Source of the DNA: Prevotella sp.
Lineage (GTDB): Bacteria; Bacteroidota; Bacteroidia; Bacteroidales; Bacteroidaceae
Assembly: GCA_017619445.1 (NCBI GenBank)
Contig: JAFZSI010000022.1
Location: 1-57,932, forward strand
Direction: 5' to 3'
Length of the DNA: 57,932 nucleotides
In this document: one piece after another, positions 33,030-41,379 of the stretch
Layout of the letters: the number at the start of each line of letters is the position of its first letter
How positions within the stretch are numbered: position 1 is the first letter of the stretch
Translations under genes and position numbers: made by a program
Notes under the pieces: model-generated
Seen by the model: only the letters and a program-made list of their open reading frames with translations
Databases searched by the model: none
What the model was told of the DNA's origin: nothing

Positions 33030-33953
33030 ATGGACGCACAAGAAAGAAGCCACATCTTCAAACCACGCAGCTACGCTGCCTGCATACGCAATGGATTCAA
33101 ACTCATTGCCAACCATCCTGTGACTATTCTCAGGGCTACATGGCCCTACATCGTGCTGATGGCCATTTTCGCATGGTTCTACTACCACAGCGTATTCTCC
33201 ACCATCATTAGCCTGTTCTCACAGCAGGCTTCAAGCAGCAATGTGGTTGCCATCGTACTCTCGCTCATCCTGTTCGTAGCGGTAGAGCTGGTTCTCCTGG
33301 CACGGGTGATGATGCTGCTCAAGCATTTCCGCGACAACGGCACCCTGCCACACATCAACGCTTTCGCACGAATGCCTGAGACGTTCATCACAGCACTCCG
33401 TCAGTTGCCCTTCATCGTCATCGTGCTCATCGTCTCGGCCATCATTAGTTTCGCCTACGTAAAGCTGATTCCATTAGCCATCGCACAGCCTACAACCACC
33501 ATGTTCATCACCATCATTCTGGGTGTCACGGTTGCCAATGTGCTATTCCTTGTGTTCGTCATGCCGTTGTTGCAGACCTTCTACAGCTATGTGATGGACG
33601 GCGGCGACTTCGTGAAAACCCTGCGCGAGACCTATCCCAAGGGACTGCGCCACATCGGTAAAATCTTTGCTGTCAATCTGCTGACATGGGCGTTGCTTGC
33701 TGTGGCGGTCAGCGTCCTGTCACTGCCACTCATCGTACTCATGTTTGCATCAGGCATGTCGGTCATGGGAACGCTGGTGCTGGGCGACGCAAGCGGAATG
33801 CCGGGCTACATGCCGTGGCTTATGGGCATCACGGCCATTGTTTGCATCTCGCTCTCTGTGTTTGCATGCCTGGCCATTTACACCACCAACTTCTACGTTT
33901 ACGGCTCCATCGAAGCCATTGAATCTGAAAGGAAACAATTCAAGAATCTCTGA
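33030..33953 (+). CDS. Polytopic membrane protein of unknown function
   Basis: A 307-residue protein with about six hydrophobic helices (near 38-58, 70-92, 122-142, 155-178, 220-245 and 265-290). No catalytic motif is recognised. The N-terminus ([20 protein letters not shown]) and the spacing of helices recall Bacteroidetes hypothetical membrane proteins. It starts a probable two-gene operon; hisB begins 4 bp after its stop, although no functional link to histidine synthesis is apparent. Confidence 0.7.
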   Translation: MDAQERSHIFKPRSYAACIRNGFKLIANHPVTILRATWPYIVLMAIFAWFYYHSVFSTIISLFSQQASSSNVVAIVLSLILFVAVELVLLARVMMLLKHFRDNGTLPHINAFARMPETFITALRQLPFIVIVLIVSAIISFAYVKLIPLAIAQPTTTMFITIILGVTVANVLFLVFVMPLLQTFYSYVMDGGDFVKTLRETYPKGLRHIGKIFAVNLLTWALLAVAVSVLSLPLIVLMFASGMSVMGTLVLGDASGMPGYMPWLMGITAIVCISLSVFACLAIYTTNFYVYGSIEAIESERKQFKNL

Positions 33954-33957
33954 CACA

Positions 33958-35034
33958 ATGACACCACAACGCATACTTTTCATCGACCGCGACGGCACGC
34001 TCATTGAGGAACCTGCCGACGAACAGATTGACGCTTTTGAGAAACTGCGCTTCACACGAGGCGTATTCCGCAACCTGTCGTTCATACGTTCGAAACTGGA
34101 CTTCCGTTTCGTGATGGTGAGCAACCAGGACGGCCTCGGAACCGACTCATTTCCCGAGGATACATTCTGGCCTGTGCACAATTTCATCCTCCAGGCTCTG
34201 GAAGACGAGGGCATCACCTTCGACGACATTCTCATTGACCGCCATTTTCCCGAGGATAACCACCCTTGCCGCAAACCGGGCACAGGAATGCTGACAGAAT
34301 ACATCAACAATCCGCAATACGACCTTGCGAACAGCTACGTGATTGGCGACCGCGAAACTGACAAACAATTGGCGGAGAACATGGGCTGCAAGGCGCTGAT
34401 ATTGGGGCGCGACGGGATGGACTGGAACCGCATTGCCGAACTGCTGTTCGCCGGAGAGCGCACCGCCGAGGTGAAACGCACCACCAAGGAAACCGACATA
34501 TACGTCAGCCTGAACATCGACGGCACGGGCAAATGCGACATCAGCACCGGTCTCGGTTTCTTCGACCACATGCTCGAGCAGATTGGCCGTCACGGCATGA
34601 TGGACCTCACCATCCATACACGCGGCGACCTGCATGTGGATGAGCACCACACCATAGAAGACACGGCGCTGGCCCTTGGCGAATGCATTCTGAAAGCCCT
34701 CGGCGACAAACGGGGCATCGAACGCTATGGCTACTGCCTGCCTATGGACGACAGTCTCTGTCAGGTGGCACTCGACTTTGGCGGACGCCCGTGGCTCGTA
34801 TGGGATGCTGAGTTCCACCGCGATCGAATTGGTGAAATGCCCACCGAAATGTTCCTCCACTTCTTCAAGAGCCTCAGCGACGCCGCCCGCATGAACCTCA
34901 ACATCAAGGCAGAGGGCGACAACGAGCACCACAAGATTGAGGGCATCTTCAAGGCGCTCGCCCGTGCGCTCCGCATGGCTGTGCGCCGCGACATCTATCA
35001 CTTTGAACTGCCTTCCACAAAAGGAATGCTTTAA
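33958..35034 (+). CDS. hisB: Bifunctional histidinol-phosphatase/imidazoleglycerol-phosphate dehydratase
   Basis: A 358-residue fusion. The N-terminal HAD phosphatase (1-165) has DRDGT with nucleophile D10 and acid D12 and removes phosphate from histidinol-phosphate. The C-terminal IGP dehydratase (about 170-358) has the metal-binding [14 protein letters not shown] and a second EHHKIEG. The two domains catalyse steps 9 and 7 of histidine synthesis. The ATG at 33958 is chosen because DRDGT lies close to the start; the longer open frame overlaps the upstream gene. It stands apart from other his genes in this window. Confidence 0.95.
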   Translation: MTPQRILFIDRDGTLIEEPADEQIDAFEKLRFTRGVFRNLSFIRSKLDFRFVMVSNQDGLGTDSFPEDTFWPVHNFILQALEDEGITFDDILIDRHFPEDNHPCRKPGTGMLTEYINNPQYDLANSYVIGDRETDKQLAENMGCKALILGRDGMDWNRIAELLFAGERTAEVKRTTKETDIYVSLNIDGTGKCDISTGLGFFDHMLEQIGRHGMMDLTIHTRGDLHVDEHHTIEDTALALGECILKALGDKRGIERYGYCLPMDDSLCQVALDFGGRPWLVWDAEFHRDRIGEMPTEMFLHFFKSLSDAARMNLNIKAEGDNEHHKIEGIFKALARALRMAVRRDIYHFELPSTKGML

Positions 35035-35083
35035 AAACTCCATCGTCAAAGCTCCTCATCCGGTATGAAAGTTCAGCAGAACT

Positions 35084-35235
35084 ACGCTTTACAGCAATAA
35101 AGTGGCACTTTAAAACAATAAAGCAACACTTTACAACAACAAAGTCCCACTTTACACGTGCCATTGTTTATTTGGCTTTCATAAAGCAATGCTTTACGTG
35201 CAAATTCTCTAGAAAATTCGAGCGTAAAACTAAGA
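35084..35235. repeat. Dispersed repeat family 1, copy 5
   Basis: AAAGTGGCACTTTA-type units occur at 35098-35156, a near-perfect ATAAAGCAATGCTTTAC palindrome at 35181-35197, then the variant core AATTCTCTAGAAAATT (35203-35218) and GCGTAAA. It is downstream of hisB. The remainder of 35035-35411 holds a TTGTTGACAACAA palindrome (35317-35329) ahead of clpC. Confidence 0.75.
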
Positions 35236-35411
35236 GTTGTTTTCATCACGCAGAATGTCAATTCAGCAACGCTCAGGATTAATGACACAAATAACGAAAA
35301 AAAAGTGGCACGATGTTTGTTGACAACAATTATTACATCTCAATACGACAAAAAAGCGAAAAGAGAAAACAAAGAAAAAAGGACTTGAAAGGATAAGGAT
35401 AATAAGAGTAT

Positions 35412-37985
35412 ATGACCAATCAGTTTTCACCAAAAGTATCTCAGGTGTTGGCCTTCAGCCGAGAGGAAGCAGCACGCCTGGCCAGCCGCTCGGTTGGCCC
35501 GGAGCATCTGTTGCTGGGTCTGTTGCGCGAGAAGGACGGCCCCGTGAGAGACTTGTTCCTGAATTTTGATTTGAATCTGAAAAACGTCAAGTGGCTCCTG
35601 GAAGAGAAAGTGCGGGAGGACGATTTCATGCGCCCTGTCAACACCCAAGAACTGGTGCTCAACGAGCGCGCAAGCAACATTCTGAAGCTCGCTGTGCTTG
35701 AGGCGCGCATCCAGCACACGCAGATGGTTGACGTGCAACACTTGTTGCTGGCCATCTTGCACGACCAGGTGAACAACGGCGCAAAAGAAGTATTAGAAAA
35801 CAACAACATGAATTACGAAAACACATTAGCATTCTTACAAAGAGCCGCAAGCCCCACCCGCAACGGTCTGGGACTTCCTGACGAAGACGAGGATGACGAG
35901 GAGGGAATCAACCCGCAGGCAAACAACAGCAACGCCCAGCGTCAGCCAGGTACAGCCACACAAACAGCTCGCGGGAATTCCAAGACACCCGTGCTCGACA
36001 ATTTCGGCACAGACCTGACAAAGGCTGCTGCTGAAGGCAAGCTCGACCTTTGTGTTGGCCGCGAGCGCGAGATTCAGCGTGTCAGCGAGATTCTCTGCCG
36101 CAGAAAGAAAAACAATCCTATATTAATTGGTGAGCCCGGCGTGGGCAAAAGCGCCATTGTGGAAGGACTTGCCCAGCTGATTGTGAAACACCGCACCAGC
36201 CCCATTCTGTTCAACAAGCGCGTCGTAACACTCGACCTGACGGGTGTGGTTGCTGGTACAAAATACCGCGGACAATTTGAGGAGCGCATCAAGGCCCTGA
36301 TTAAGGAAATCGAGCAGAATCCCGAGGTAATCATCTTTATCGACGAGATTCACACGCTTGTGGGCGCAGGTTCTACGCCCGGCAGCATGGACGCCGCAAA
36401 CATTCTGAAACCCGCGTTGGCCCGCGGCACCATTCAATGCATCGGTGCCACCACACTCGACGAATACCGCAATTCCATCGAGAAAGACGGAGCTTTGGAA
36501 CGCCGTTTCCAGAAGGTAATGGTTGAGCCTACAACAACTGAGGAAACCATTCAGATTCTGCAAAACATCAAAGACCGTTACGAAGCCCACCATCACGTGC
36601 GTTATACCGATGATGCCATCATGGCATGTGTCAAATTGACAGAACGATATGTCACAGACAGATTTTTCCCCGACAAAGCCATCGATGCAATGGACGAAGT
36701 GGGCGCAAAGGTTCACCTGCAACACGCCGAGGTTCCTGCAGAAATTACAGACAAAGAGAAGGAAATCAGTCGGGTAAAGGAGAAAAAGCAGGCTGCCGTG
36801 AGGAATCAGAATTTTGAACTGGCTGCCGGCTACCGAGACCGTCAGGCTATGCTGGAGGAAGAACTGGCAAATCTACAGAAGAAATGGGAGGAAGGCGACA
36901 CAAGCAACTGCGAGACTGTGACAGAAGCCGAAGTGGCCGATGTCGTTTCGATGATGACGGGTGTGCCTGTGCAACGCATGGCTGAGGCAGAAGGCGTCAG
37001 GCTGAAGAACATGGGGCCCGCGCTGAAAGGCTCGGTCATCGGACAGGACAAAGCCATCGACAAGGTGGTTAAAGCCATTCAGCGCAACCGTGTTGGTCTG
37101 AAATCGCCCAACCATCCCATCGGCGTCTTCATGTTTCTCGGACCTACGGGCGTGGGAAAGACATATCTGGCCAAGAAACTGGCCGAACACATGTTCGGAA
37201 GCGACGAGGCGCTGATTCGAGTAGATATGAGCGAATTCACCGAGAGTTTCAATGTGTCGCGCCTTGTGGGTGCTCCTCCGGGATATGTGGGCTATGAGGA
37301 GGGCGGACAGCTGACTGAGAAGGTGCGTCGCAAGCCCTACAGCATCGTTTTGCTCGATGAAATCGAGAAAGCTCATGCCAATGTGTTCAATTTGCTGTTG
37401 CAAGTGCTCGATGAGGGCCGATTGACCGACGGCAACGGACGATTGGTGGATTTCCGCAACACGGTAATCATCATGACATCGAACGCCGGCACCCGCCAGC
37501 TGAAGGAGTTTGGCCGTGGCGTGGGCTTCAATGCTGGTGGAATGGGCATTAGTGCCGATGAAAAGGACAAAGAATACGCTCGCTCCATCATTCAGAAAAG
37601 CCTGAGCCGACAGTTCTCGCCGGAATTCCTGAACAGACTCGATGAAATCGTCACTTTTGACCAGTTGGACCTCGATGCCATCAAGCAAATTATCGACATC
37701 GAACTGCGTGGACTTTACAAGCGCTTTGGCGACATGGGCTATAAGATGGAAATCACCGACAAGGCCAAGGAATTTGTGGCAACAAAGGGCTATGATGTGC
37801 AGTTTGGCGCTCGTCCGCTGAAACGTGCCATCCAAAACTACATCGAAGACAGCGTCTGTGAAATGCTGCTCGACGACAGTCTGAAGCCTGGCAACACCAT
37901 CGTGGTTGACAAAAAGGAAGATGCCGAGGAACTGACTTTCGAAGTGAAAGCCGAAGCAGCACCTATTGCAGAGGAAGAGAGTTAA
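35412..37985 (+). CDS. clpC: ClpC-type AAA+ unfoldase (Clp protease ATP-binding subunit)
   Basis: An 857-residue protein with a double Clp-N repeat (1-145), an acidic/Gln-rich linker (155-195), AAA-1 with Walker A GEPGVGKS (240-247), a UVR-containing middle region (about 440-500), AAA-2 with Walker A GPTGVGKT (about 577-584), and a C-terminal Clp-D2 small domain. It unfolds substrates for ClpP and acts in heat and stress protein quality control. The start is preceded by an A/G-rich leader. No TAnnTTTG box is evident; a 13-bp palindrome lies at 35317-35329. The transcript ends at a terminator inside the converging tilS gene. Confidence 0.94.
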   Translation: MTNQFSPKVSQVLAFSREEAARLASRSVGPEHLLLGLLREKDGPVRDLFLNFDLNLKNVKWLLEEKVREDDFMRPVNTQELVLNERASNILKLAVLEARIQHTQMVDVQHLLLAILHDQVNNGAKEVLENNNMNYENTLAFLQRAASPTRNGLGLPDEDEDDEEGINPQANNSNAQRQPGTATQTARGNSKTPVLDNFGTDLTKAAAEGKLDLCVGREREIQRVSEILCRRKKNNPILIGEPGVGKSAIVEGLAQLIVKHRTSPILFNKRVVTLDLTGVVAGTKYRGQFEERIKALIKEIEQNPEVIIFIDEIHTLVGAGSTPGSMDAANILKPALARGTIQCIGATTLDEYRNSIEKDGALERRFQKVMVEPTTTEETIQILQNIKDRYEAHHHVRYTDDAIMACVKLTERYVTDRFFPDKAIDAMDEVGAKVHLQHAEVPAEITDKEKEISRVKEKKQAAVRNQNFELAAGYRDRQAMLEEELANLQKKWEEGDTSNCETVTEAEVADVVSMMTGVPVQRMAEAEGVRLKNMGPALKGSVIGQDKAIDKVVKAIQRNRVGLKSPNHPIGVFMFLGPTGVGKTYLAKKLAEHMFGSDEALIRVDMSEFTESFNVSRLVGAPPGYVGYEEGGQLTEKVRRKPYSIVLLDEIEKAHANVFNLLLQVLDEGRLTDGNGRLVDFRNTVIIMTSNAGTRQLKEFGRGVGFNAGGMGISADEKDKEYARSIIQKSLSRQFSPEFLNRLDEIVTFDQLDLDAIKQIIDIELRGLYKRFGDMGYKMEITDKAKEFVATKGYDVQFGARPLKRAIQNYIEDSVCEMLLDDSLKPGNTIVVDKKEDAEELTFEVKAEAAPIAEEES

Positions 37986-38000
37986 AGACGGATTGAAAGT

Positions 38001-39320
38001 TTACACAAGCTCCATACGGATGATGCCTTGCGTGTCATCCGTAATTTTTTGCCCTTCATTAGGCCGTTGGTTCACCACCCAGACAATCTCGCCTGAAGCA
38101 TCGGCAACCACAAGCTGGCGTTGCTTCTCGAAAAGCGTGAGTTTGCGGTCGGTAAGAAAATCTGAAAGCAATTTGCTGCCATGCATGCCCAACGGCACAA
38201 AACGGTCACCGGGCTCCAGAGTGCGAACTGTTAACGGGAAACGCACTTTTGAAGCATCCAAAAAGCACACGTCGGCCCGCTTGTCAAGGAAAAAATCATC
38301 GGATTTATCGAACTTTTCCACCCTGAAACGACGATTGTCATCGAGAACGTAAGTGCCAGGTTCAGGAATCCTGACTGCCCGTTTCTGTTCCTGTTTTGGC
38401 TCTATAAAGATGCATTCTCGGTCAATAAGCAAATGGTGAGTTGCAGAATTGAACACCCTACCCGACTCCGCTACGCCAAGCTTGTCAACAACCTGTCCGA
38501 TTTGAGCAGACATGAAACCATATTCCTTCAACAAACTGTGCAGCGTATAGAGCGGAGAGGCCGACTTCAACACTTGTGAAATAGGAATTTTGATACCCAT
38601 ATCTCCGTTCTGTTCTACGGAAATCAAAGCCGAATCGGCCATTTTCTCTGCTTCATGCAACAGATGAGCCGTTTTGCAGATATTATCTGAAACAGAGGGA
38701 TTTATTTCTTTTAGAAGTGGAACAACATTCAGGCGGATTTTATTCCTTAACACATCATCTGTCAGGTTGCTGCTGTCAGTTACAAACGACTGATGGCGCT
38801 TGTGCAACCAAGACTCAATCTCACTCCTTCTAACACAAAGCAATGGCCGCAACACATATCCATTTTGAGGAGCCATACCCGTAAGTCCGTGGATTCCTGT
38901 GCCACGAATCAGGTTGAGCAACACGGTTTCTACCTGGTCGTCTGAATGGTGAGCCACACAAATACCGTCCGCCCCGATGTCCTGTCGTAACTGCTCGAAA
39001 TAACGGTAACGCAAATCACGGGCAGCCATCTCAATGCTCACCTTATGCAGTTCCGCATAAGTTTTAGTATCGAAATGAATGCGGTGGAGAGGAATGTTGT
39101 TTTGCTCACAAAGCAATACACAGAAAGCTTCATCACGGTCTGACTCGCTGCCCCGCAAATTGAAGTTGCAATGCACAGCCTCGGTCTGATAGCCCAATTC
39201 ACCTAAAAGCAGCAACAAGGCAACGCTATCCGCACCTCCGGAAAGCGCCACAAGATACTTACCTTCTGGTTTCAGAAGGTTGTTTTTTGCGATGAAATCA
39301 GCTATTCTGTGTTTAATCAT
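38001..39320 (-). CDS. tilS: tRNA(Ile)-lysidine synthetase
   Basis: A 439-residue N-type ATP pyrophosphatase that converts C34 of tRNA-Ile2 (CAU) to lysidine so it reads AUA; normally essential. It shows the PP-loop SGGADS (about 29-34), the following GVAHHSDDQVET-type motif (CVAHHSDDQVETVLL) and RGTGIHGLTGM. The C-terminal tRNA-binding domain is present (TLEPGDRFVPLGMHGSKLLSDFL). It lies 59 bp downstream of the RlmI-like gene on the same strand and is probably co-transcribed with it. Its last codons contain the clpC terminator. Confidence 0.95.
   Translation of the reverse strand: MIKHRIADFIAKNNLLKPEGKYLVALSGGADSVALLLLLGELGYQTEAVHCNFNLRGSESDRDEAFCVLLCEQNNIPLHRIHFDTKTYAELHKVSIEMAARDLRYRYFEQLRQDIGADGICVAHHSDDQVETVLLNLIRGTGIHGLTGMAPQNGYVLRPLLCVRRSEIESWLHKRHQSFVTDSSNLTDDVLRNKIRLNVVPLLKEINPSVSDNICKTAHLLHEAEKMADSALISVEQNGDMGIKIPISQVLKSASPLYTLHSLLKEYGFMSAQIGQVVDKLGVAESGRVFNSATHHLLIDRECIFIEPKQEQKRAVRIPEPGTYVLDDNRRFRVEKFDKSDDFFLDKRADVCFLDASKVRFPLTVRTLEPGDRFVPLGMHGSKLLSDFLTDRKLTLFEKQRQLVVADASGEIVWVVNQRPNEGQKITDDTQGIIRMELV
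38015..38050 (+). terminator. clpC terminator embedded in the 3' end of tilS
   Basis: A perfect nine-base-pair stem TACGGATGA/TCATCCGTA (38015-38023, 38035-38043) is followed by ATTTTTT. The hairpin also encodes the TDDTQG part of the TilS C-terminus on the other strand. Confidence 0.75.
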
Positions 39321-39379
39321 GGGAATTTAATCGTAATCTATTGCTCGTGATGCGGCCTATACAGAATGCGCAGACATGC

Positions 39380-40561
39380 TCATTCAACATACAAGACAAG
39401 CCCTTTCAGGTATTCTCCTTCAGGGTGATAAATGTTGATGGGATGGTCGGCAGGCTGGTGAAGCTGGTGCAGGATTCGCACATTTCTGCCGCTCTGAGCA
39501 GCTGCAGTAAACACGGCGTTGCGGAAATTGTCTTTGCTCACCACCTGAGAACAACTGAACGTGAACAAGATTCCTCCCTTCTTAATTCGCTCAAACGCCT
39601 TCACATTCAAACGAGTATAGCCTTTCAGAGCGTTATGCAACGCAGCTCTATGCTTGGCAAACGCAGGAGGGTCAAGAATTATCAGGTCGTATTTGTCATC
39701 GGCAGCATCGAGGAACTTAAATGCGTCTTGGCAGAAAGCCTCATGCCGTTTATCACCTGGGAAATTCAGCTCAACATTCCTGTTGGTCAATTCTATTGCC
39801 TTAGCACTGCTGTCAACCGAATGAACGAGTTTGGCTCCGCCGCGCATAGCATAGAACGAGAAGCCACCTGTATAGCAGAACATGTTCAAAACCGAACGGT
39901 TGCGGGCATAACGCTCAAGGAGACTTCTGTTTTCACGTTGATCAACAAAAAAGCCCGTTTTCTGGCCCCGCAACCAGTCAACATAAAAACTCAAACCATT
40001 CTCAACAGCCACATTATCATCGCTTCCACCAACAATAAAACCATTCTCCTGTCCTAAACCAGCCTTGAACGGCAGCGTGGTTTCACTCTTGTAATAAATG
40101 TTCTCTATTCGCTGGCCCATCACATTAGCCAATTGTTGCGCAATTTCCTGACGGCAAACATGCATTCCAACACTATGAGCCTGCATGACAGCAGTCTTTC
40201 CGTAGCAGTCGATTACAAGACCGGGCAGATTGTCGCCTTCACCATGTATAAGCCTGTAAGTGTTGTTGTTAGGATTGTCTGCTATACCGATGCTTTTACG
40301 CATTTCAAGGGCTTCTGCTATTCTTTTTCTCCAGAAAGCACCATCTATTTCAATATCTTCGAAGGTGAGCACCCTAACCGCAATAGAGCCAATCTGGTAA
40401 TGGCCAGTTGCGATAAAATGACCGTTGGAATCGATGATTCTTACAAACTCTCCCTCCTCAATTCCATCATCCATTCGCTCAACAGCCCCGGAAAACACCC
40501 ACGGATGAAATCTCTTAAGGCTTTCTTCTTTGCCTTTTTTCAGGAAAACACTTTTATACAT
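39380..40561 (-). CDS. RlmI-like SAM-dependent rRNA (cytosine-C5) methyltransferase
   Basis: A 393-residue protein with an N-terminal PUA-type RNA-binding domain (1-75, KRFHPWVFSGAV), a linking domain (GEGDNLPGLVIDCYG) and a class I methyltransferase domain with VLNMFCYTGGFSFYA (SAM motif I), the motif IV LDPPAF and the Cys-containing FTFSCSQ. It matches RlmI/YccW-type enzymes. The ATG at 40561 is chosen over 40594 because it yields the family start, and it lies 29 bp from the upstream nuclease gene, forming an operon nuclease-methyltransferase-tilS. Confidence 0.9.
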   Translation of the reverse strand: MYKSVFLKKGKEESLKRFHPWVFSGAVERMDDGIEEGEFVRIIDSNGHFIATGHYQIGSIAVRVLTFEDIEIDGAFWRKRIAEALEMRKSIGIADNPNNNTYRLIHGEGDNLPGLVIDCYGKTAVMQAHSVGMHVCRQEIAQQLANVMGQRIENIYYKSETTLPFKAGLGQENGFIVGGSDDNVAVENGLSFYVDWLRGQKTGFFVDQRENRSLLERYARNRSVLNMFCYTGGFSFYAMRGGAKLVHSVDSSAKAIELTNRNVELNFPGDKRHEAFCQDAFKFLDAADDKYDLIILDPPAFAKHRAALHNALKGYTRLNVKAFERIKKGGILFTFSCSQVVSKDNFRNAVFTAAAQSGRNVRILHQLHQPADHPINIYHPEGEYLKGLVLYVE

Positions 40562-40590
40562 AGGTAAAAACGGATTATTCGACGAGATTA

Positions 40591-41247
40591 TCAAGAATCC
40601 TGCGGTTTCATCGCATTATCTTGAGTTTCTTCTGGTACTACAACAAGTTCAAAGTCATGCGTTTGTTCGAGCCTGGTAAGTTCCTCATATAGTTTGATGC
40701 AGGCCCAGGCATCTGTAGCCGCATAACGTTTCTGTTTTTCGTTGAGAACGCCTGTTTCCCAGTTGGTAAGTTGCTGTCCTTTGCTGATTTTCTGGCCAAA
40801 AAGATTGGCATAAAGTTTCTGGAGGCTCAGATCCTCAATACCAATTTCGCAGACATGTTTCTGAAGGTCAATAAAATAGCCTGGAGTAAACTCTGTGCGC
40901 TTATGCAAAGCCATCATGTCATCGTGAAGCGAAAGACCGATTTTAGGAACCGTTGTATCCTCCAGAAAACGGATGATAGCAGGGGTCATTCCCGTGTAAT
41001 TAAGGCGAAAAAGAAAGCAAGTGTTGTGCGTGGCCACTTGTAGAAGACTCACTATGTTGACCACGCCTTTTTTAAACGACGGGCGGGTTTCTGTATCTAT
41101 GCCAAGAATAGGCTGAGACAATAAGTAGTCAACAGCCCGTTCGGTTTCTCCTGGGCTAAGAATGACAATCACCCTGCCATCGAAAAGAACGCGCGGCAGA
41201 CTGGTAATTTTGTGTTTGTCAAACTTGTTATAAATCAATTTTTTCAT
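40591..41247 (-). CDS. RNase D-like DEDDy 3'-5' exonuclease
   Basis: A 218-residue protein with the three exonuclease motifs: LGIDTETRPSF (Exo I, Asp/Glu), IGLSLHDDMMAL (Exo II, Asp) and YAATDAWACIKLYEEL (Exo III, Tyr-x3-Asp). This is the catalytic domain alone, without the HRDC domains of RNase D, a form common in Bacteroidetes. It probably trims structured RNA 3' ends. The ATG at 41247 is preferred because the -7 box at 41257-41264 places the transcript start after the alternative ATG at 41259. Operon with the RlmI-like gene and tilS. Confidence 0.88.
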   Translation of the reverse strand: MKKLIYNKFDKHKITSLPRVLFDGRVIVILSPGETERAVDYLLSQPILGIDTETRPSFKKGVVNIVSLLQVATHNTCFLFRLNYTGMTPAIIRFLEDTTVPKIGLSLHDDMMALHKRTEFTPGYFIDLQKHVCEIGIEDLSLQKLYANLFGQKISKGQQLTNWETGVLNEKQKRYAATDAWACIKLYEELTRLEQTHDFELVVVPEETQDNAMKPQDS

Positions 41248-41256
41248 TACAGAGTG

Positions 41257-41264
41257 CAAAATTA
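41257..41264 (-). promoter_or_regulatory. -7 box of the nuclease-methyltransferase-tilS operon
   Basis: Minus strand TAATTTTG. It leaves a leader of only a few nucleotides before the ATG at 41247. Confidence 0.6.
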
Positions 41265-41307
41265 GAAAAAAGTTACGAATTTATGGCTATTTTTCAGCGT
41301 TTTTACT

Positions 41308-41315
41308 TACTTTTG
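41308..41315 (+). promoter_or_regulatory. -7 box of the ftsK promoter
   Basis: TACTTTTG, about 65 bp upstream of the ATG at 41380, divergent from the nuclease operon. Confidence 0.65.
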
Positions 41316-41379
41316 CAGAAAAATAATCCATCGGCCCAGCAAAGGGCTGCCAACAGTCTGCAAAAAACCGAACGAACAG

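Noticed and set aside
33697-33957. 87-residue N-terminal extension of HisB
   Set aside because: It overlaps the upstream membrane protein gene in another frame; the HAD motif DRDGT fits a start at 33958.
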